Shown: in pieces, positions 44,958 through 54,096 of the stretch
How positions within the stretch are numbered: position 1 is the stretch's first letter
Layout: each line of letters opens with the position of its first letter
NCBI RefSeq assembly: GCF_047495555.1
Contig: NZ_CP166866.1
Span: 744,001-808,000, forward strand
Length of the DNA stretch: 64,000 nt
Origin: Methanobacterium_D sp040373355
GTDB taxonomy: Archaea > Methanobacteriota > Methanobacteria > Methanobacteriales > Methanobacteriaceae
Direction: 5' to 3'
Position numbers and translations under genes: made by a program
Notes under the pieces: generated by a model
The model's database searches: none
Seen by the model: the letters and a program-made list of their open reading frames with translations, nothing else
Told to the model about the DNA's origin: nothing

Positions 44958-46655
44958 CTATGATTTAAATAGAGATTCTGTAAACTTAATCTTAAAAGTA
45001 GTTCCTTTATTTCGGTTCAAGCTAATACTACCATTAATCTGGTCTGTTAAACTATTCACCAATCTTAATCCAAGTGAATCTGTATTTTTATAATCAAGAC
45101 CTTCTGGAAGTCCTATACCGTTATCACTTATAGTAAGTATAAACTCATCTCCTTTTGAATAGAACTTTATGTTCATTTTTCCTTTTTTATTATCTGGAAA
45201 AGCATGTTTCATGGTATTAGTTACCAGTTCATTTAAAACTAAACCAAGAGGTATAGCAATATTAACATCTAACATGATATTTTCTGTATCTACATTTAAT
45301 TTTATAAGACTTGAATCAACTACATAAGTATGAAAAAGATTTGTAGATAGTTTATTTATGTATTCACCGAAGTTAATTCGTTTAAGGTCATCAGATTGGT
45401 ATAAATATTCATGTATTAGTGCCATGGATTTCGCTCGGTTTTGACTTTCTTTAAAGATGTCAAGTGCTTCGGTATCCTTAATATATCTGGATTGAAGATT
45501 AAGTAAGCTTGAAATAACTGCTAAATTGTTTTTTACCCGATGATGAATTTCTTTAACTAGTATTTCTTTTTCATTTAAAGCTTTTTTAAGTTCTTTTTCT
45601 GTTTTTTTACGTAGTTCAATTTCTTTTTGTGCTTCTAAATAGAGCTGCCTATTTTCTCTCATAGACAATATTTGACGTATAATAACCAGTACTATAATTG
45701 CTCCGACACCTAGTTCTAAAACAATCAATTCTGAGACATAATTTTGATAATAACTCCATAATAAGAGTATGTAGGCTACTAAAACCCATATTAGTGGAAT
45801 ATATGAAATCCATGGGAATTTATCTTTTATAAACCATGATTCAGTAGATTTATCAAAATATTTTGATTTTGAAGCATTTATTTGACATACAGCACCCAAG
45901 CCTATTAATAGATAGCTTAATATCCATCCAATATCTGTAAAACCTCCAGATACATATGTATTTTGTAAGGATTGGTAAGCAAATATCGTATCTGTAGAAA
46001 TTAAAGCCATAATTCCTGCTGCAAGAAATATTAGCGATGTATCTGTAAAGCTTTTAATTTTATTAAAAAGCATATCCAGAAGTACAAATAAGAGCACAAA
46101 ATCTGCTACTATGTAATTTAAGGATAATATTGCTTCTAAACTATTTCCTCTAACGGTTTCAATTGTGGGTATAATAAGAAAAATCCAAAAAATTAAAGCA
46201 GCAGATATCATTACAATGGCTAGATCAATTGTTTTTCTATAGATATTAGTATTAAAAGAAGTTCTCGGCAAGAAAAGAATGCCTATTGCAAAAATAGGGT
46301 AGTATATAGTATAGAAAATATCAGCATATGATGGAAAAGGACTCTGACCCAAACCAACTTCAAGAATTGCCCAGATAATTTCGCCAATAGTAAAAGACAA
46401 TTGTGCAAAGGCTAATAATGTCCATGCAATCTGAACGCGGGGTCCAAATATTCTTGATTGTTTTGCTGCATAAAACAAGCTTATTACTACAGCTAGACTA
46501 ATTAATGGTATAAATAAATCGCTTACAGTAGTGCGAAGGCTAATATCATAGCTTAAAAGAAAAGAGATGGTAGTATAACTAGTTAGGATAATAACTGCTA
46601 TAATCATAGCCATTTTAGGCAAAGCGATGGATTTCTTTTTATTTGTACTGTACAT
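44958..46655 (-). CDS. Membrane sensor histidine kinase (HisKA_2/HWE type)
   Basis: 565 residues. The N-terminal half has about ten membrane helices (about 10-340), then a short coiled linker (REN RQLYLEAQKEIELRKKTE) and the HisKA_2 domain with the phospho-His in LVKEIHHRVKNNLAVISSLL. HATPase boxes follow (NELVTNTMKHAF; ISDNGIGLPEGLD; LGLRLVNSLTDQI). I prefer the ATG at 46655, behind AAAAGGAAT, over TTG at 46670. No partner regulator is adjacent. It probably senses an envelope or lipid-soluble signal. Confidence 0.9.
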   Translation of the reverse strand: MYSTNKKKSIALPKMAMIIAVIILTSYTTISFLLSYDISLRTTVSDLFIPLISLAVVISLFYAAKQSRIFGPRVQIAWTLLAFAQLSFTIGEIIWAILEVGLGQSPFPSYADIFYTIYYPIFAIGILFLPRTSFNTNIYRKTIDLAIVMISAALIFWIFLIIPTIETVRGNSLEAILSLNYIVADFVLLFVLLDMLFNKIKSFTDTSLIFLAAGIMALISTDTIFAYQSLQNTYVSGGFTDIGWILSYLLIGLGAVCQINASKSKYFDKSTESWFIKDKFPWISYIPLIWVLVAYILLLWSYYQNYVSELIVLELGVGAIIVLVIIRQILSMRENRQLYLEAQKEIELRKKTEKELKKALNEKEILVKEIHHRVKNNLAVISSLLNLQSRYIKDTEALDIFKESQNRAKSMALIHEYLYQSDDLKRINFGEYINKLSTNLFHTYVVDSSLIKLNVDTENIMLDVNIAIPLGLVLNELVTNTMKHAFPDNKKGKMNIKFYSKGDEFILTISDNGIGLPEGLDYKNTDSLGLRLVNSLTDQINGSISLNRNKGTTFKIKFTESLFKS

Positions 46656-46836
46656 ATTCCTTTTATCCAATTATATGAAATAGTATTCTAATAGAATATT
46701 TAAATCTTTATATTTGAGATTGTTAGAATTAGAGAATTATCTGTATAATAATGGAGTAGATGTTATTAATGAGGAATTTAATAGTAAAAATGTACCTTTA
46801 GTAGATAGAAATCAAATATTTAAGGATGAATATTAA

Positions 46837-47514
46837 ATGCTACCAAAAATAATATTATATAATGCAGTAAGTCTTGATGGCCGAATAAATGGTTTTAATG
46901 CAGATGTAGGGCTTTACTATGAACTTGCATCTAATTGGGATATAGATGCAGTTTTAATGGGAAGTAATACTGTACTGGCTGGATTTGACGCTGATTCTAA
47001 AGAAAGTAGTGAAGATTTAGAATTCATTAAAAACAGAAAAAAATACAGTGATGATTCCAGGCCGTATCTTATCGTTCCAGATAGCAATGGAAAAATAAGG
47101 ATATGGAATGAATTATTTAAAATGCCTTATTTAAGAGATATCATTGTATTATGCTCTAAAACGACTCCTGAAGAATATTTAAATTTTTTAAATGAAAGAA
47201 ACATTGATTTTATCATTTCAGGCGAAGATAAAGTTGATTTAAAGGTTTCAATTCAAAAATTAAGCTCTAATTATGGAATAAAGTCCATCAGGGTTGACAG
47301 TGGAGGTATTTTAAACGGAATTCTTCTTCGCGCTGGACTGGCTGATGAAATTCATGTTTTAATTCATCCTGAACTTGTTGGAGGAATGAAAGAAAATTCA
47401 TTATTTCAAGCAGCAGATATTAATTCTTTAAATGATGTAATAAGCCTTAAATTAGTTCATATAAAACAACTGAGGAAAGATATTATTTGGCTAAAGTACG
47501 AAATAATTAAATGA
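46837..47514 (+). CDS. RibD C-terminal/dihydrofolate reductase-like (ArfC-type) reductase
   Basis: 225 residues; N-terminal IILYNAVSLDGRINGFNADV (about 5-24) and DAVLMGSNTVLAGFD (about 39-53) match the RibD C-terminal reductase, the archaeal 2,5-diamino-6-ribosylamino-pyrimidinone phosphate reductase family (riboflavin/F420 route). ISGEDKVDLK and VDSGGILNGILLRAGLADEI are also conserved. Which pathway step it performs cannot be settled; a paralogue may hold the main role. AAGGATGAATATTAA precedes the ATG. Confidence 0.78.
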   Translation: MLPKIILYNAVSLDGRINGFNADVGLYYELASNWDIDAVLMGSNTVLAGFDADSKESSEDLEFIKNRKKYSDDSRPYLIVPDSNGKIRIWNELFKMPYLRDIIVLCSKTTPEEYLNFLNERNIDFIISGEDKVDLKVSIQKLSSNYGIKSIRVDSGGILNGILLRAGLADEIHVLIHPELVGGMKENSLFQAADINSLNDVISLKLVHIKQLRKDIIWLKYEIIK

Positions 47515-47559
47515 GTTTATGATAAAATAAATTAATAATTAAATTTTAGTGTGATTTTA

Positions 47560-48399
47560 ATGAATAAAAGCAGTATTCTTAAAAAGCTTTTAAATTCTGG
47601 TAAAACATTGATCATGCCCGATGCCTATGATGCTATAAGTGCCAAATTAATTGAAAAAGCAGGCTTTAAAGCAGTTCAGTGTTCTGGATATAGTTTTTCA
47701 ATTGCAGCAGGTTATAAAAGTGAAATAGATGTTACTTTAGATGAAAATATTGAGTGGACACGTAGAATTGTGAAATCTGTAAATGTTCCTGTAATGGCGG
47801 ATGCTGAAGACGGTTACGGTGGTCCTGAGGAAGTAATAGAAACAGTAGATAGGTTTATCCGAGCAGGTGTTGCAGGTCTGAATATTGAGGATCAAATTAT
47901 GGATGGTAGAAAACCTCTATCTATCATCGATGAAGATTTAATGCTTCAAAAGATTATAATTACTCGCGAAACAGCAGAAGCTGAAGGAAATCATGATTTT
48001 ATAATTAATGGCCGTACAGATGCTTTAAGGTCCACTGAAAATAGGGATGAAGGTTTAGAAATAGCAATTCATCGAGCTAATCAATATCTTGAAGCAGGAG
48101 CTGATCTTACTTTTGTAACATATGTTGAAACTCTTGAAGAAGTTAAAAAAATCACAGAAGAGGTCAAAGGTCCAGTTAGTATTGCTGCGGGAATGCCCTA
48201 TAATATTCAGAATTTTTCCATTAATAATTTAAGAGAATGTGGAGTTACACGTATTAGTTTACCTACTTTACTCATATTTTCAAGCCTTCAGGGAATCAGA
48301 AGTTCTCTTGAACATTTAGATGGAGATAAGCTCCTAGAGTTCTCTAATAGGGACTCATTGTATCCTAATAATGAATTAATGAAATTATTGAAATTATAA
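47560..48399 (+). CDS. Isocitrate lyase/PEP mutase family protein
   Basis: 279 residues with the PEP mutase/isocitrate lyase barrel: LIMPDAYDAISAKLIEKAGF (about 16-35), VQCSGYSFSIAAGY, VMADAEDGYGGPEE (catalytic-loop region), GLNIEDQ and ADLTFV. The function within the superfamily is not clear; C-C bond lyases of methylisocitrate type and related enzymes share this pattern. GTGATTTTA precedes the ATG at 47560; an in-frame GTG at 47551 is possible. Between the reductase and transglutaminase genes, short gaps. Confidence 0.8.
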   Translation: MNKSSILKKLLNSGKTLIMPDAYDAISAKLIEKAGFKAVQCSGYSFSIAAGYKSEIDVTLDENIEWTRRIVKSVNVPVMADAEDGYGGPEEVIETVDRFIRAGVAGLNIEDQIMDGRKPLSIIDEDLMLQKIIITRETAEAEGNHDFIINGRTDALRSTENRDEGLEIAIHRANQYLEAGADLTFVTYVETLEEVKKITEEVKGPVSIAAGMPYNIQNFSINNLRECGVTRISLPTLLIFSSLQGIRSSLEHLDGDKLLEFSNRDSLYPNNELMKLLKL

Positions 48400-48418
48400 A
48401 TTCTTAAAGGGGGATATT

Positions 48419-49045
48419 ATGGAATTAATAACACAAAGCAACAATTTAAATGATTATATTGAGTGTTCAGAAGTTATTGATTGTAATGAGTATGAAATTC
48501 AAGAAATCGCAAAGAACTTGAGCCAAGGTATAGAAAACGAAATTGATTTAATAAAAACTGTCTATGAATTCGTTAGAGATGAAATTAGGCATTCATCCAA
48601 TGTTGGTGAAAACACAATTACCTGGAAGGCTTCTGATGTCTTAAAATATAAGCAAGGACTTTGTTTTGCAAATTCACATTTACTGGCAGCTATTTTAAGA
48701 AGTTTAGAAATTCCTGCAGGGTTTTGTTATCAGCAATTAAAATTTGATCAGGGTTTTGGTTTGCATGGATTTAATGCAGTCTATGTCAAAAGTCTTCATA
48801 AATGGGTTAGATTAGATGCTCGCGGCAATGAGAATGGGATTAACGCACAATTTAGCCTTGATGAAGAAATTTTGGCTTATAAGGTTAATGAAGAAAAAGG
48901 AGAATTTGATTTTCCAATTATATATGCCGAACCAGATCAGAAAGTAATTGAAATATTGAAAAACAGCCAAAACTTAGATATGGTCATTCAAAAAGTGATT
49001 AGTATCAACTGGCTTCCTGAACTAATGTACATTTATGGGCTCTGA
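48419..49045 (+). CDS. Transglutaminase-like cysteine peptidase-fold protein
   Basis: 208 residues. The triad is visible: Cys in GLCFANSHLLAAILRSLEI (about 79-97), His in GLHGFNAVYV and Asp in KWVRLDARGNENG. Transglutaminase-like proteins in prokaryotes mostly act as proteases or amidases; the substrate is unknown. AAAGGGGGATATT precedes the ATG. It is 19 bases after the PEP-mutase-family gene, so probably cotranscribed. Confidence 0.85.
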   Translation: MELITQSNNLNDYIECSEVIDCNEYEIQEIAKNLSQGIENEIDLIKTVYEFVRDEIRHSSNVGENTITWKASDVLKYKQGLCFANSHLLAAILRSLEIPAGFCYQQLKFDQGFGLHGFNAVYVKSLHKWVRLDARGNENGINAQFSLDEEILAYKVNEEKGEFDFPIIYAEPDQKVIEILKNSQNLDMVIQKVISINWLPELMYIYGL

Positions 49046-49113
49046 AGCTTTAAATATGACTTTAAGGTAATATTATTTTATAGAAACTTTTTAGTTATTT
49101 TTCAAGTGATTTT

Positions 49114-49917
49114 ATGAGAGATGATTACGTTCACGGATATTCAGACGAAGAAGCAAATAGATTAAGAGATCAGGCAAATACACTGTCCAATTTAATGCAT
49201 GATGATACAGTATATACTGCAGGAGCTCATGTTTTAGAAGCAGGATGTGGTGTTGGGGCACAAACAGTAATGCTTGCAAAGAATAACCCGCAGGCAAATA
49301 TAACATCAATAGATATTTCTGAAAATTCAATTAAACAAGCAAAGGCGTTAGTTGAACAAAAAGGATTTTCAAATGTTGAATTTGAACAAGCGGATATCTA
49401 TAATTTACCTTTTAAAGATGAAACATTTGATCACATTTTTGTTTGCTTTGTGTTAGAACATCTTCCAGATCCAGTAGGCGCACTGGAAAGCTTGAGACGT
49501 GTTCTTAAAAAAGGGGGCTCAATTACAGTTATTGAAGGAGATCATGGCTCATGTTATTTCTATCCTGAGTCAAAAGAAGCCGTTAAAGCATGGGAATGTC
49601 TGGTTGAATGTCAGAAAAAACTAGATTGTAACCCTATGATTGGTAGGGAAATTTATCCACTTTTAAAAAATTCAGGATTTGAAGATATTCAAGTAACTCC
49701 AAAAATAGTTTATGTAGATTCCAGTAAGCCTGAACTTGTTGAAGGGTTCAATAAAAAGACAATCATAGCAATGGTAGAAGGAGTTAAAGATCAGGCAATT
49801 GGTTCTGGATTAATAAGTGCTGAAACATGGAAGAAAGGAATAAAAGACTTATATAAAACTACGGAAGAAGAGGGGGTTTTCTTTTATAATTTCTTCAAAG
49901 GAACAGGAATTAAATAA
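49114..49917 (+). CDS. Class I SAM-dependent methyltransferase
   Basis: 267 residues; motif I VLEAGCGVGAQTVMLAKNNP (about 40-59) and SIDISENSIKQAKALV, then ETFDHIFVCFVLEHLPDPVG. Methyltransferase of ubiquinone/cobalamin/sterol-like type; the substrate is unknown. CAAGTGATTTT precedes the ATG. It is 68 bases after the transglutaminase-like gene. Confidence 0.88.
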   Translation: MRDDYVHGYSDEEANRLRDQANTLSNLMHDDTVYTAGAHVLEAGCGVGAQTVMLAKNNPQANITSIDISENSIKQAKALVEQKGFSNVEFEQADIYNLPFKDETFDHIFVCFVLEHLPDPVGALESLRRVLKKGGSITVIEGDHGSCYFYPESKEAVKAWECLVECQKKLDCNPMIGREIYPLLKNSGFEDIQVTPKIVYVDSSKPELVEGFNKKTIIAMVEGVKDQAIGSGLISAETWKKGIKDLYKTTEEEGVFFYNFFKGTGIK

Positions 49918-49936
49918 TTAAAAGAAATAAAGTGAA

Positions 49937-50140
49937 TTATCTTTCGTGAGTTAACCTTGAACCGGTGACTATTACATCATCTTGTGATTCATATTGTTTA
50001 TCTGGAAGAGTTTCCATTGCTTTCAACACATTGGAATCGGCATTATTCTTCTTAGCTTGACTTATAAGCTCATTTTTACTTGCAGGATAATTCATTCCTT
50101 TTAAAAAATTATAAACTGTTTCAGGATGTATTCCTTTCAT
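49937..50140 (-). CDS. DUF2795-like small protein
   Basis: 67 residues. The GIHPETVYNFLKGMNYPASK (about 3-22) and ELISQAKKNNADSNVLKAME parts match DUF2795, a small helical domain of unknown function. Its length and ATGAAAGG start behind GGTGATATTA support a real gene. It is tail to tail with the methyltransferase gene, 19 bases apart. Confidence 0.7.
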   Translation of the reverse strand: MKGIHPETVYNFLKGMNYPASKNELISQAKKNNADSNVLKAMETLPDKQYESQDDVIVTGSRLTHER

Positions 50141-50161
50141 TAATATCACCATAATTTTTAT

Positions 50162-50458
50162 TTAAATACTTAAACTTTTAGTTTGTATTTTTAGGGCATT
50201 TTTATTGCTAATAGTGCCTATTTTATATTCTGCAGTTGATATAAGCTTCTTTGTAGGCATTAATAGTTTATTTTTGCTGTCTTTAAATACCCAATTGTAT
50301 TGGATGAGTATTTCTTCAAGATCTTGGATAATTTCATCGTTATACTCATTAAGTCTATTACGAAGCTTAGTTCTGAAAATAAAAGTTGTAACTCCAGAAT
50401 ATCTGTAATGTTTTAAGATTTCATATGTTGCTTTAATTACAGATTCTCTTTTATTCAT
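50162..50458 (-). CDS. Hypothetical protein, 98 residues
   Basis: Not recognised. A basic, helical protein (ESVIKATYEILKHYRYSGVT at the N terminus, then YNDEIIQDLEEILIQYNWVF). GGAGACCATTTCT precedes the ATG. A 15-base palindrome GTATGAT-C-ATCATAC lies 22 bases upstream and may control it. It is followed by the DUF2795 gene, 21 bases downstream, so a two-gene unit is likely. Confidence 0.55.
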   Translation of the reverse strand: MNKRESVIKATYEILKHYRYSGVTTFIFRTKLRNRLNEYNDEIIQDLEEILIQYNWVFKDSKNKLLMPTKKLISTAEYKIGTISNKNALKIQTKSLSI

Positions 50459-50479
50459 AGAAATGGTCTCCGCACTATT

Positions 50480-50494
50480 GTATGATCATCATAC
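50480..50494 (-). promoter_or_regulatory. Perfect palindromic site upstream of the 98-residue gene
   Basis: GTATGATCATCATAC, seven-base arms around one C. It lies 22 bases before the start codon at 50458, about where a transcription start is expected. Probable operator; the binding protein is unknown. Confidence 0.5.
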
Positions 50495-50667
50495 CATAAA
50501 AATATTACTTTTCTAATAAAATTTAATAATTCCATTTAAAATACAATTTATAGAATAATTAATTTAAAAATATAATTTCCTTTTTCTAATGCTTTATATT
50601 ATTAAATACATTAAAATATGCAATTATTTTATTTTTCAAAAATAAATAAATGTTTTTGGATATATAT

Positions 50668-50853
50668 TTACATTTTATCTTTCAACATTCTACGTTTCAT
50701 TCTAAGAAGCTCGAGTTTATTTTCCATCATATTAATCTTTATTTCTAGCTTTTTAATTGCTAGTTCCATTTTTTCTTCTTCAGAAAACTGATCCATCATC
50801 CATCCTAACATCATGCTTTTATTAATCATTTTATGTTTCATACCTTCATGCAT
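50668..50853 (-). CDS. Methionine-rich coiled-coil small protein
   Basis: 61 residues. About one residue in five is Met. The N terminus MHEGMKHKMINKSMMLGWMM is Met/His-rich and the remainder is a highly charged helix (ELAIKKLEIKINMMENKLEL). I chose the ATG at 50853: GAGGTG is six bases upstream, whereas the earlier GTG/ATG sits inside the ribosome site. Metal (copper) binding is possible from the Met/His content but not shown. Confidence 0.6.
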   Translation of the reverse strand: MHEGMKHKMINKSMMLGWMMDQFSEEEKMELAIKKLEIKINMMENKLELLRMKRRMLKDKM

Positions 50854-50978
50854 GTGCATCACCTCTTATACTGAAATTATATTATTACTATTATTTAAAA
50901 TATTAAGAACATTTAAAATAATTAAATTCAATATATTTTAAAGGATACTGGTTAACGGATATTAAAAGTTAAAACTAA

Positions 50979-51554
50979 TCATTTATTTACTTCTGGAAGG
51001 ATAATAACACCTTCTTCTTTTGTACCAAATTCCATAAATTTCCCTTTAAGGTAAAAAGTACCATTTAAAACAAGCAATGCTGCATCTAATTCATGTTCAC
51101 TGATACCTTCAGATATTTTGTAATATTTACTGACATCTTCAGGGTTTTTGAAGCCTAAAAGTTTTTGTATAGTCCTTGGATGTGATTCTATAACTTTATA
51201 ACTGCTTCTTAACTTATTTGCAAGGTTTATGCCTCTTTCAGTAAGTGATCGCATACCTCTAAATGTTAAAGGTAAAGTTCTGCCGTATTTTCGCATTTCT
51301 ATTTCAGCAGCTCTAAAATGACCTCCTAATTCACTGCAATTGCATTTATTGCTTAAACAACACCTTCCTTTTGGAAGAGATAATGGAGCGTCAATAACAA
51401 TTAAATTAGGATTAAATTTAAAAATAAAGTCTAAAATTTCTTCATCACTAAAGAGAGTTTTAAAATTAATTACTTTTTGTTCTAAAAAACAAATACCTGT
51501 GGGATTTTTTGGCTTCCCAGCAAGATCAATTCCTATAATCTTAAAATTACTCAT
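50979..51554 (-). CDS. DUF429 family RNase H-like protein
   Basis: 191 residues. FKIIGIDLAGKPKNPTGICF (about 4-23), NLIVIDAPLSLPKGRCC and ISEHELDAALLVLNGTFYLK match DUF429, a predicted RNase-H-like nuclease family with acidic active-site residues. No clear ribosome site. Function undetermined. It is downstream of the nitroreductase gene, 45 bases apart. Confidence 0.78.
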   Translation of the reverse strand: MSNFKIIGIDLAGKPKNPTGICFLEQKVINFKTLFSDEEILDFIFKFNPNLIVIDAPLSLPKGRCCLSNKCNCSELGGHFRAAEIEMRKYGRTLPLTFRGMRSLTERGINLANKLRSSYKVIESHPRTIQKLLGFKNPEDVSKYYKISEGISEHELDAALLVLNGTFYLKGKFMEFGTKEEGVIILPEVNK

Positions 51555-51599
51555 ATTTTCGCGTACAGTTGAAAATTACTGTTAAAATAAAAAGGAAAA

Positions 51600-52121
51600 T
51601 TAGTATTTTTCATTGTGAATAACTTCTTCAACACTTCTTCTTGGTGGTGCTTCTGGCTCTTCATCAGGATAACCAAGAGGAATAAGGGCAACAGGCTTTA
51701 TATAATCTGGTAAATTGAGCAGTTCTTTAATGTCATCTTCTGCAAATGCACCGACCCATGCAGATCCTAACCCCTGATCATAGGCTGCAAGCATCATATT
51801 AAGTGCTGCACAAGATGCATCTTGTACGCAATAAAGTTCTCTACCTCGTTCACCGTAATGTGCACCAGCACTTGCTTCATTTGCACATACCACAATTACA
51901 ACTGGTGCTCTGGCGACAAACTCCTGAACATAAGCAGCTAAACCTATTCTAACTTTAGTATTATGGTCTTTAACAACTACTGCATCCCAACTTTGTAAAT
52001 CACCTGCTGAAGGGGCCCAAATGCCTGCTTCAACTACTTTTTCTATTAATTCATCTTTAGGAACATCATCTTTAAATTTACGAATACTTCTTCTATTCAT
52101 TATTGCTTCTAATAGCTCCAT
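51600..52121 (-). CDS. Nitroreductase family FMN oxidoreductase
   Basis: 173 residues; N-terminal RRSIRKFKDDVPKDELIEKV (about 10-29), APSAGDLQSWDAVVVKDHNT and GLGSAWVGAFAEDDIKELLN match the FMN-binding nitroreductase fold. The length and layout equal those of the protein at 1962-2480. GTGATAAT precedes the ATG. Substrate unknown. Confidence 0.88.
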   Translation of the reverse strand: MELLEAIMNRRSIRKFKDDVPKDELIEKVVEAGIWAPSAGDLQSWDAVVVKDHNTKVRIGLAAYVQEFVARAPVVIVVCANEASAGAHYGERGRELYCVQDASCAALNMMLAAYDQGLGSAWVGAFAEDDIKELLNLPDYIKPVALIPLGYPDEEPEAPPRRSVEEVIHNEKY

Positions 52122-52561
52122 ATTATCACGTATTGAGATTTTTAAGATATCTAATATTAAATTTATAATTTATATTTTATATAATTTTGAATTTTTACTT
52201 CTTTTAGTTTTAATAAATCTATATAATTAATTTGAAGTATTTAGAAGGTATTTTTCCATCTATAGATATCTGTAGTGTAATATTTTTTAAAACCAATTTT
52301 CATGATAACATTAAATATATTTGATAAAAATTTTAAATGATTTAAAAGAGTTTTTTTACTTATATAAACATAATATATTATTCTTAAACCAATTTTTTAT
52401 AATCATTAATCAAAAAAAGAGTAATAGAGATTATTTATATTGCGTAATTAAAAAGATTTTTTTTATATATGCTCCTTAAAACCACTATATGTGCTATTAA
52501 TAATGAAAGAAATCATTTAATATTTTTTTGAGGGATTTAATTTCATTAAGGGCATTAATAA
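52122..52561. other. Intergenic region containing decayed gene fragments
   Basis: 440 bases without a complete gene. It holds short degenerate copies of the 3' end of the neighbouring acetyltransferase gene (clear at 52241-52303; weaker at about 52375-52405 and 52468-52490). The rest is AT-rich. Confidence 0.55.
52241..52303 (-). pseudogene. Remnant of an acetyltransferase 3' end
   Basis: On the minus strand 52303-52241 encodes KIGFKKYYTTDIYRWKNTF then stop, nearly the same as the C terminus of the intact acetyltransferase (KIGFKEYYTTDIYRMKSSY). The upstream part of the gene is missing; the intact gene ends 259 bases away in the same orientation. A tandem duplication followed by decay explains it. 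Confidence 0.65.
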
Positions 52562-53344
52562 TTAATAGGAACTTTTCATTCTATATATATCTGTAGTATA
52601 GTATTCCTTAAAACCAATTTTTTTATAAAGATGATAGCCTATTTCACTTGCCTGCAAAACACAGATATTATATCCTTCATTTTTTGAAAGTCTAAGGAGA
52701 TAGTTTACCATAGCATTAGCTATACCTTTCCTTCGAGCTTCATTAATAGTTCCAATATAAAATAAACCTGCTGCTCCTTCTCCTTTAAAAAGTATTGATG
52801 TTGTTACGGGCTTTCCATTAAAAAATCCAAGATAATAGTTAAAATTAAGATTATTAAGTCCTGCATTAATGAAATATTTTTTATAGGAATCACCGAATAG
52901 GGGGAATTCAAAACTTTTTACCAGAATATCAGTCCAGATTTTTAGTTCTTCTAAATTAGTAACTTCTTTTATTTCTAAGCATTTAGGAGTATCAAAACTT
53001 GGATCTAATGTTTTAAGATCAATTGCCATTGCTTTCCAGCTATTTTGATATGTAAATTCCTGATCTTTTAATAAATTAGGTAGATTTTTTGGATTTGTCA
53101 TGGGAGCAGTGAACCAGAGAGCAGAAATATTTAAATCTTTAATTCTTGATATTACGTGCCTAATAGTCGTATATACAGTTGTTTTGTCCAAATTTGCCAT
53201 AAAAATACGGCTTTGCCAGTTTTTAGTAAATATATATTTAATTTCAGGACTATCACAAACTTCATCATTATTTAAGAGTCCTAAATTAAGAAAAAACTTT
53301 GATGTATTATAATCAATTAAATAAGCTATATCTTGAGATTTCAT
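52562..53344 (-). CDS. GNAT family N-acetyltransferase, two-part
   Basis: 260 residues. The C-terminal half carries the GNAT core: AAGLFYIGTINEARRKGIAN (about 185-204) and the closing GYHLYKKIGFKEYYTTDIYR. The N-terminal half (about 1-120) resembles a second, degenerate acetyltransferase-like domain. The start is either ATG 53344 (GGATAAT upstream) or TTG 53359. It follows taw2 on the same strand with a gap of about 26 bases. Remnants of its 3' end lie downstream. Substrate unknown. Confidence 0.82.
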   Translation of the reverse strand: MKSQDIAYLIDYNTSKFFLNLGLLNNDEVCDSPEIKYIFTKNWQSRIFMANLDKTTVYTTIRHVISRIKDLNISALWFTAPMTNPKNLPNLLKDQEFTYQNSWKAMAIDLKTLDPSFDTPKCLEIKEVTNLEELKIWTDILVKSFEFPLFGDSYKKYFINAGLNNLNFNYYLGFFNGKPVTTSILFKGEGAAGLFYIGTINEARRKGIANAMVNYLLRLSKNEGYNICVLQASEIGYHLYKKIGFKEYYTTDIYRMKSSY

Positions 53345-53370
53345 ATTATCCAAAATCAAATATTAAAGAA

Positions 53371-54096
53371 TTAATTTATTTTTGCATCAATTACAACATG
53401 ATATACGCCTGGTGAATATTTTTTAATAATTCTCTTTTTTAATATTTCCACGTCACGATCACCCGCAGCATCAATAATCCTCTGAGGAGGCCTTTTAAAC
53501 TTTAAAAGGTCAGGGACAGATTCATGGTAATGAATAATACCTCCGGGCTTTACTATTTCCATTGCAGCATCAAGATATTCATGTGTATTTCCAATATAGC
53601 CCATATGGACTCTATTTGCTATTTTTTTGGGAGCTACTTCTCTGCAATCTCCTAATATTGGTTCGATTATCCCTTCTACCTTGTTTAGGACAACGTTTTC
53701 TTTTAAGTAACCATAAGAAACGGGATTAATTTCTATAGAATAAATTTTTTCTGGATTTGAATGTACTGCCATGGGTATTGAGAAATATCCAATGCCCGCA
53801 AACATGTCTACAACTATTTCACCGTCATTTACAATGTTTCCAATTCGCATACGCTCTGTAGTATTCCCTTTAGACCACATAATCTTAGCAACGTCCAGTT
53901 TGTAAAAACAGTGATTTTCTCTATGAATAGTTTCAGTATTATTTCCTACGAGTATCTGGACATCTGGTTTCCTTTTAGGGCCGTTTATTCTCCCTATTTT
54001 TACTATACGCTTTACTTCAGGTATATCTAGGAGTTCTTGTAGATTTGCTGGTTCATTTTTTAAAAGTAGAATATCACCGATGACTTTGCCTTTCAT
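53371..54096 (-). CDS. taw2: tRNA wyosine-derivative enzyme Taw2 (Trm5-like methyltransferase fold)
   Basis: 241 residues. The Trm5/Tyw2 fold is seen: VDMFAGIGYFSIPMAVHSNP (about 97-116), YSIEINPVSYGYLKEN, and GYIGNTHEYL where Trm5 enzymes have an NLP motif, which favours Taw2. It transfers the 3-amino-3-carboxypropyl group of SAM to 4-demethylwyosine at position 37 of tRNA-Phe. There is no ribosome site; leaderless translation is possible. The distinction from Trm5 rests on the motif change. Confidence 0.8.
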   Translation of the reverse strand: MKGKVIGDILLLKNEPANLQELLDIPEVKRIVKIGRINGPKRKPDVQILVGNNTETIHRENHCFYKLDVAKIMWSKGNTTERMRIGNIVNDGEIVVDMFAGIGYFSIPMAVHSNPEKIYSIEINPVSYGYLKENVVLNKVEGIIEPILGDCREVAPKKIANRVHMGYIGNTHEYLDAAMEIVKPGGIIHYHESVPDLLKFKRPPQRIIDAAGDRDVEILKKRIIKKYSPGVYHVVIDAKIN

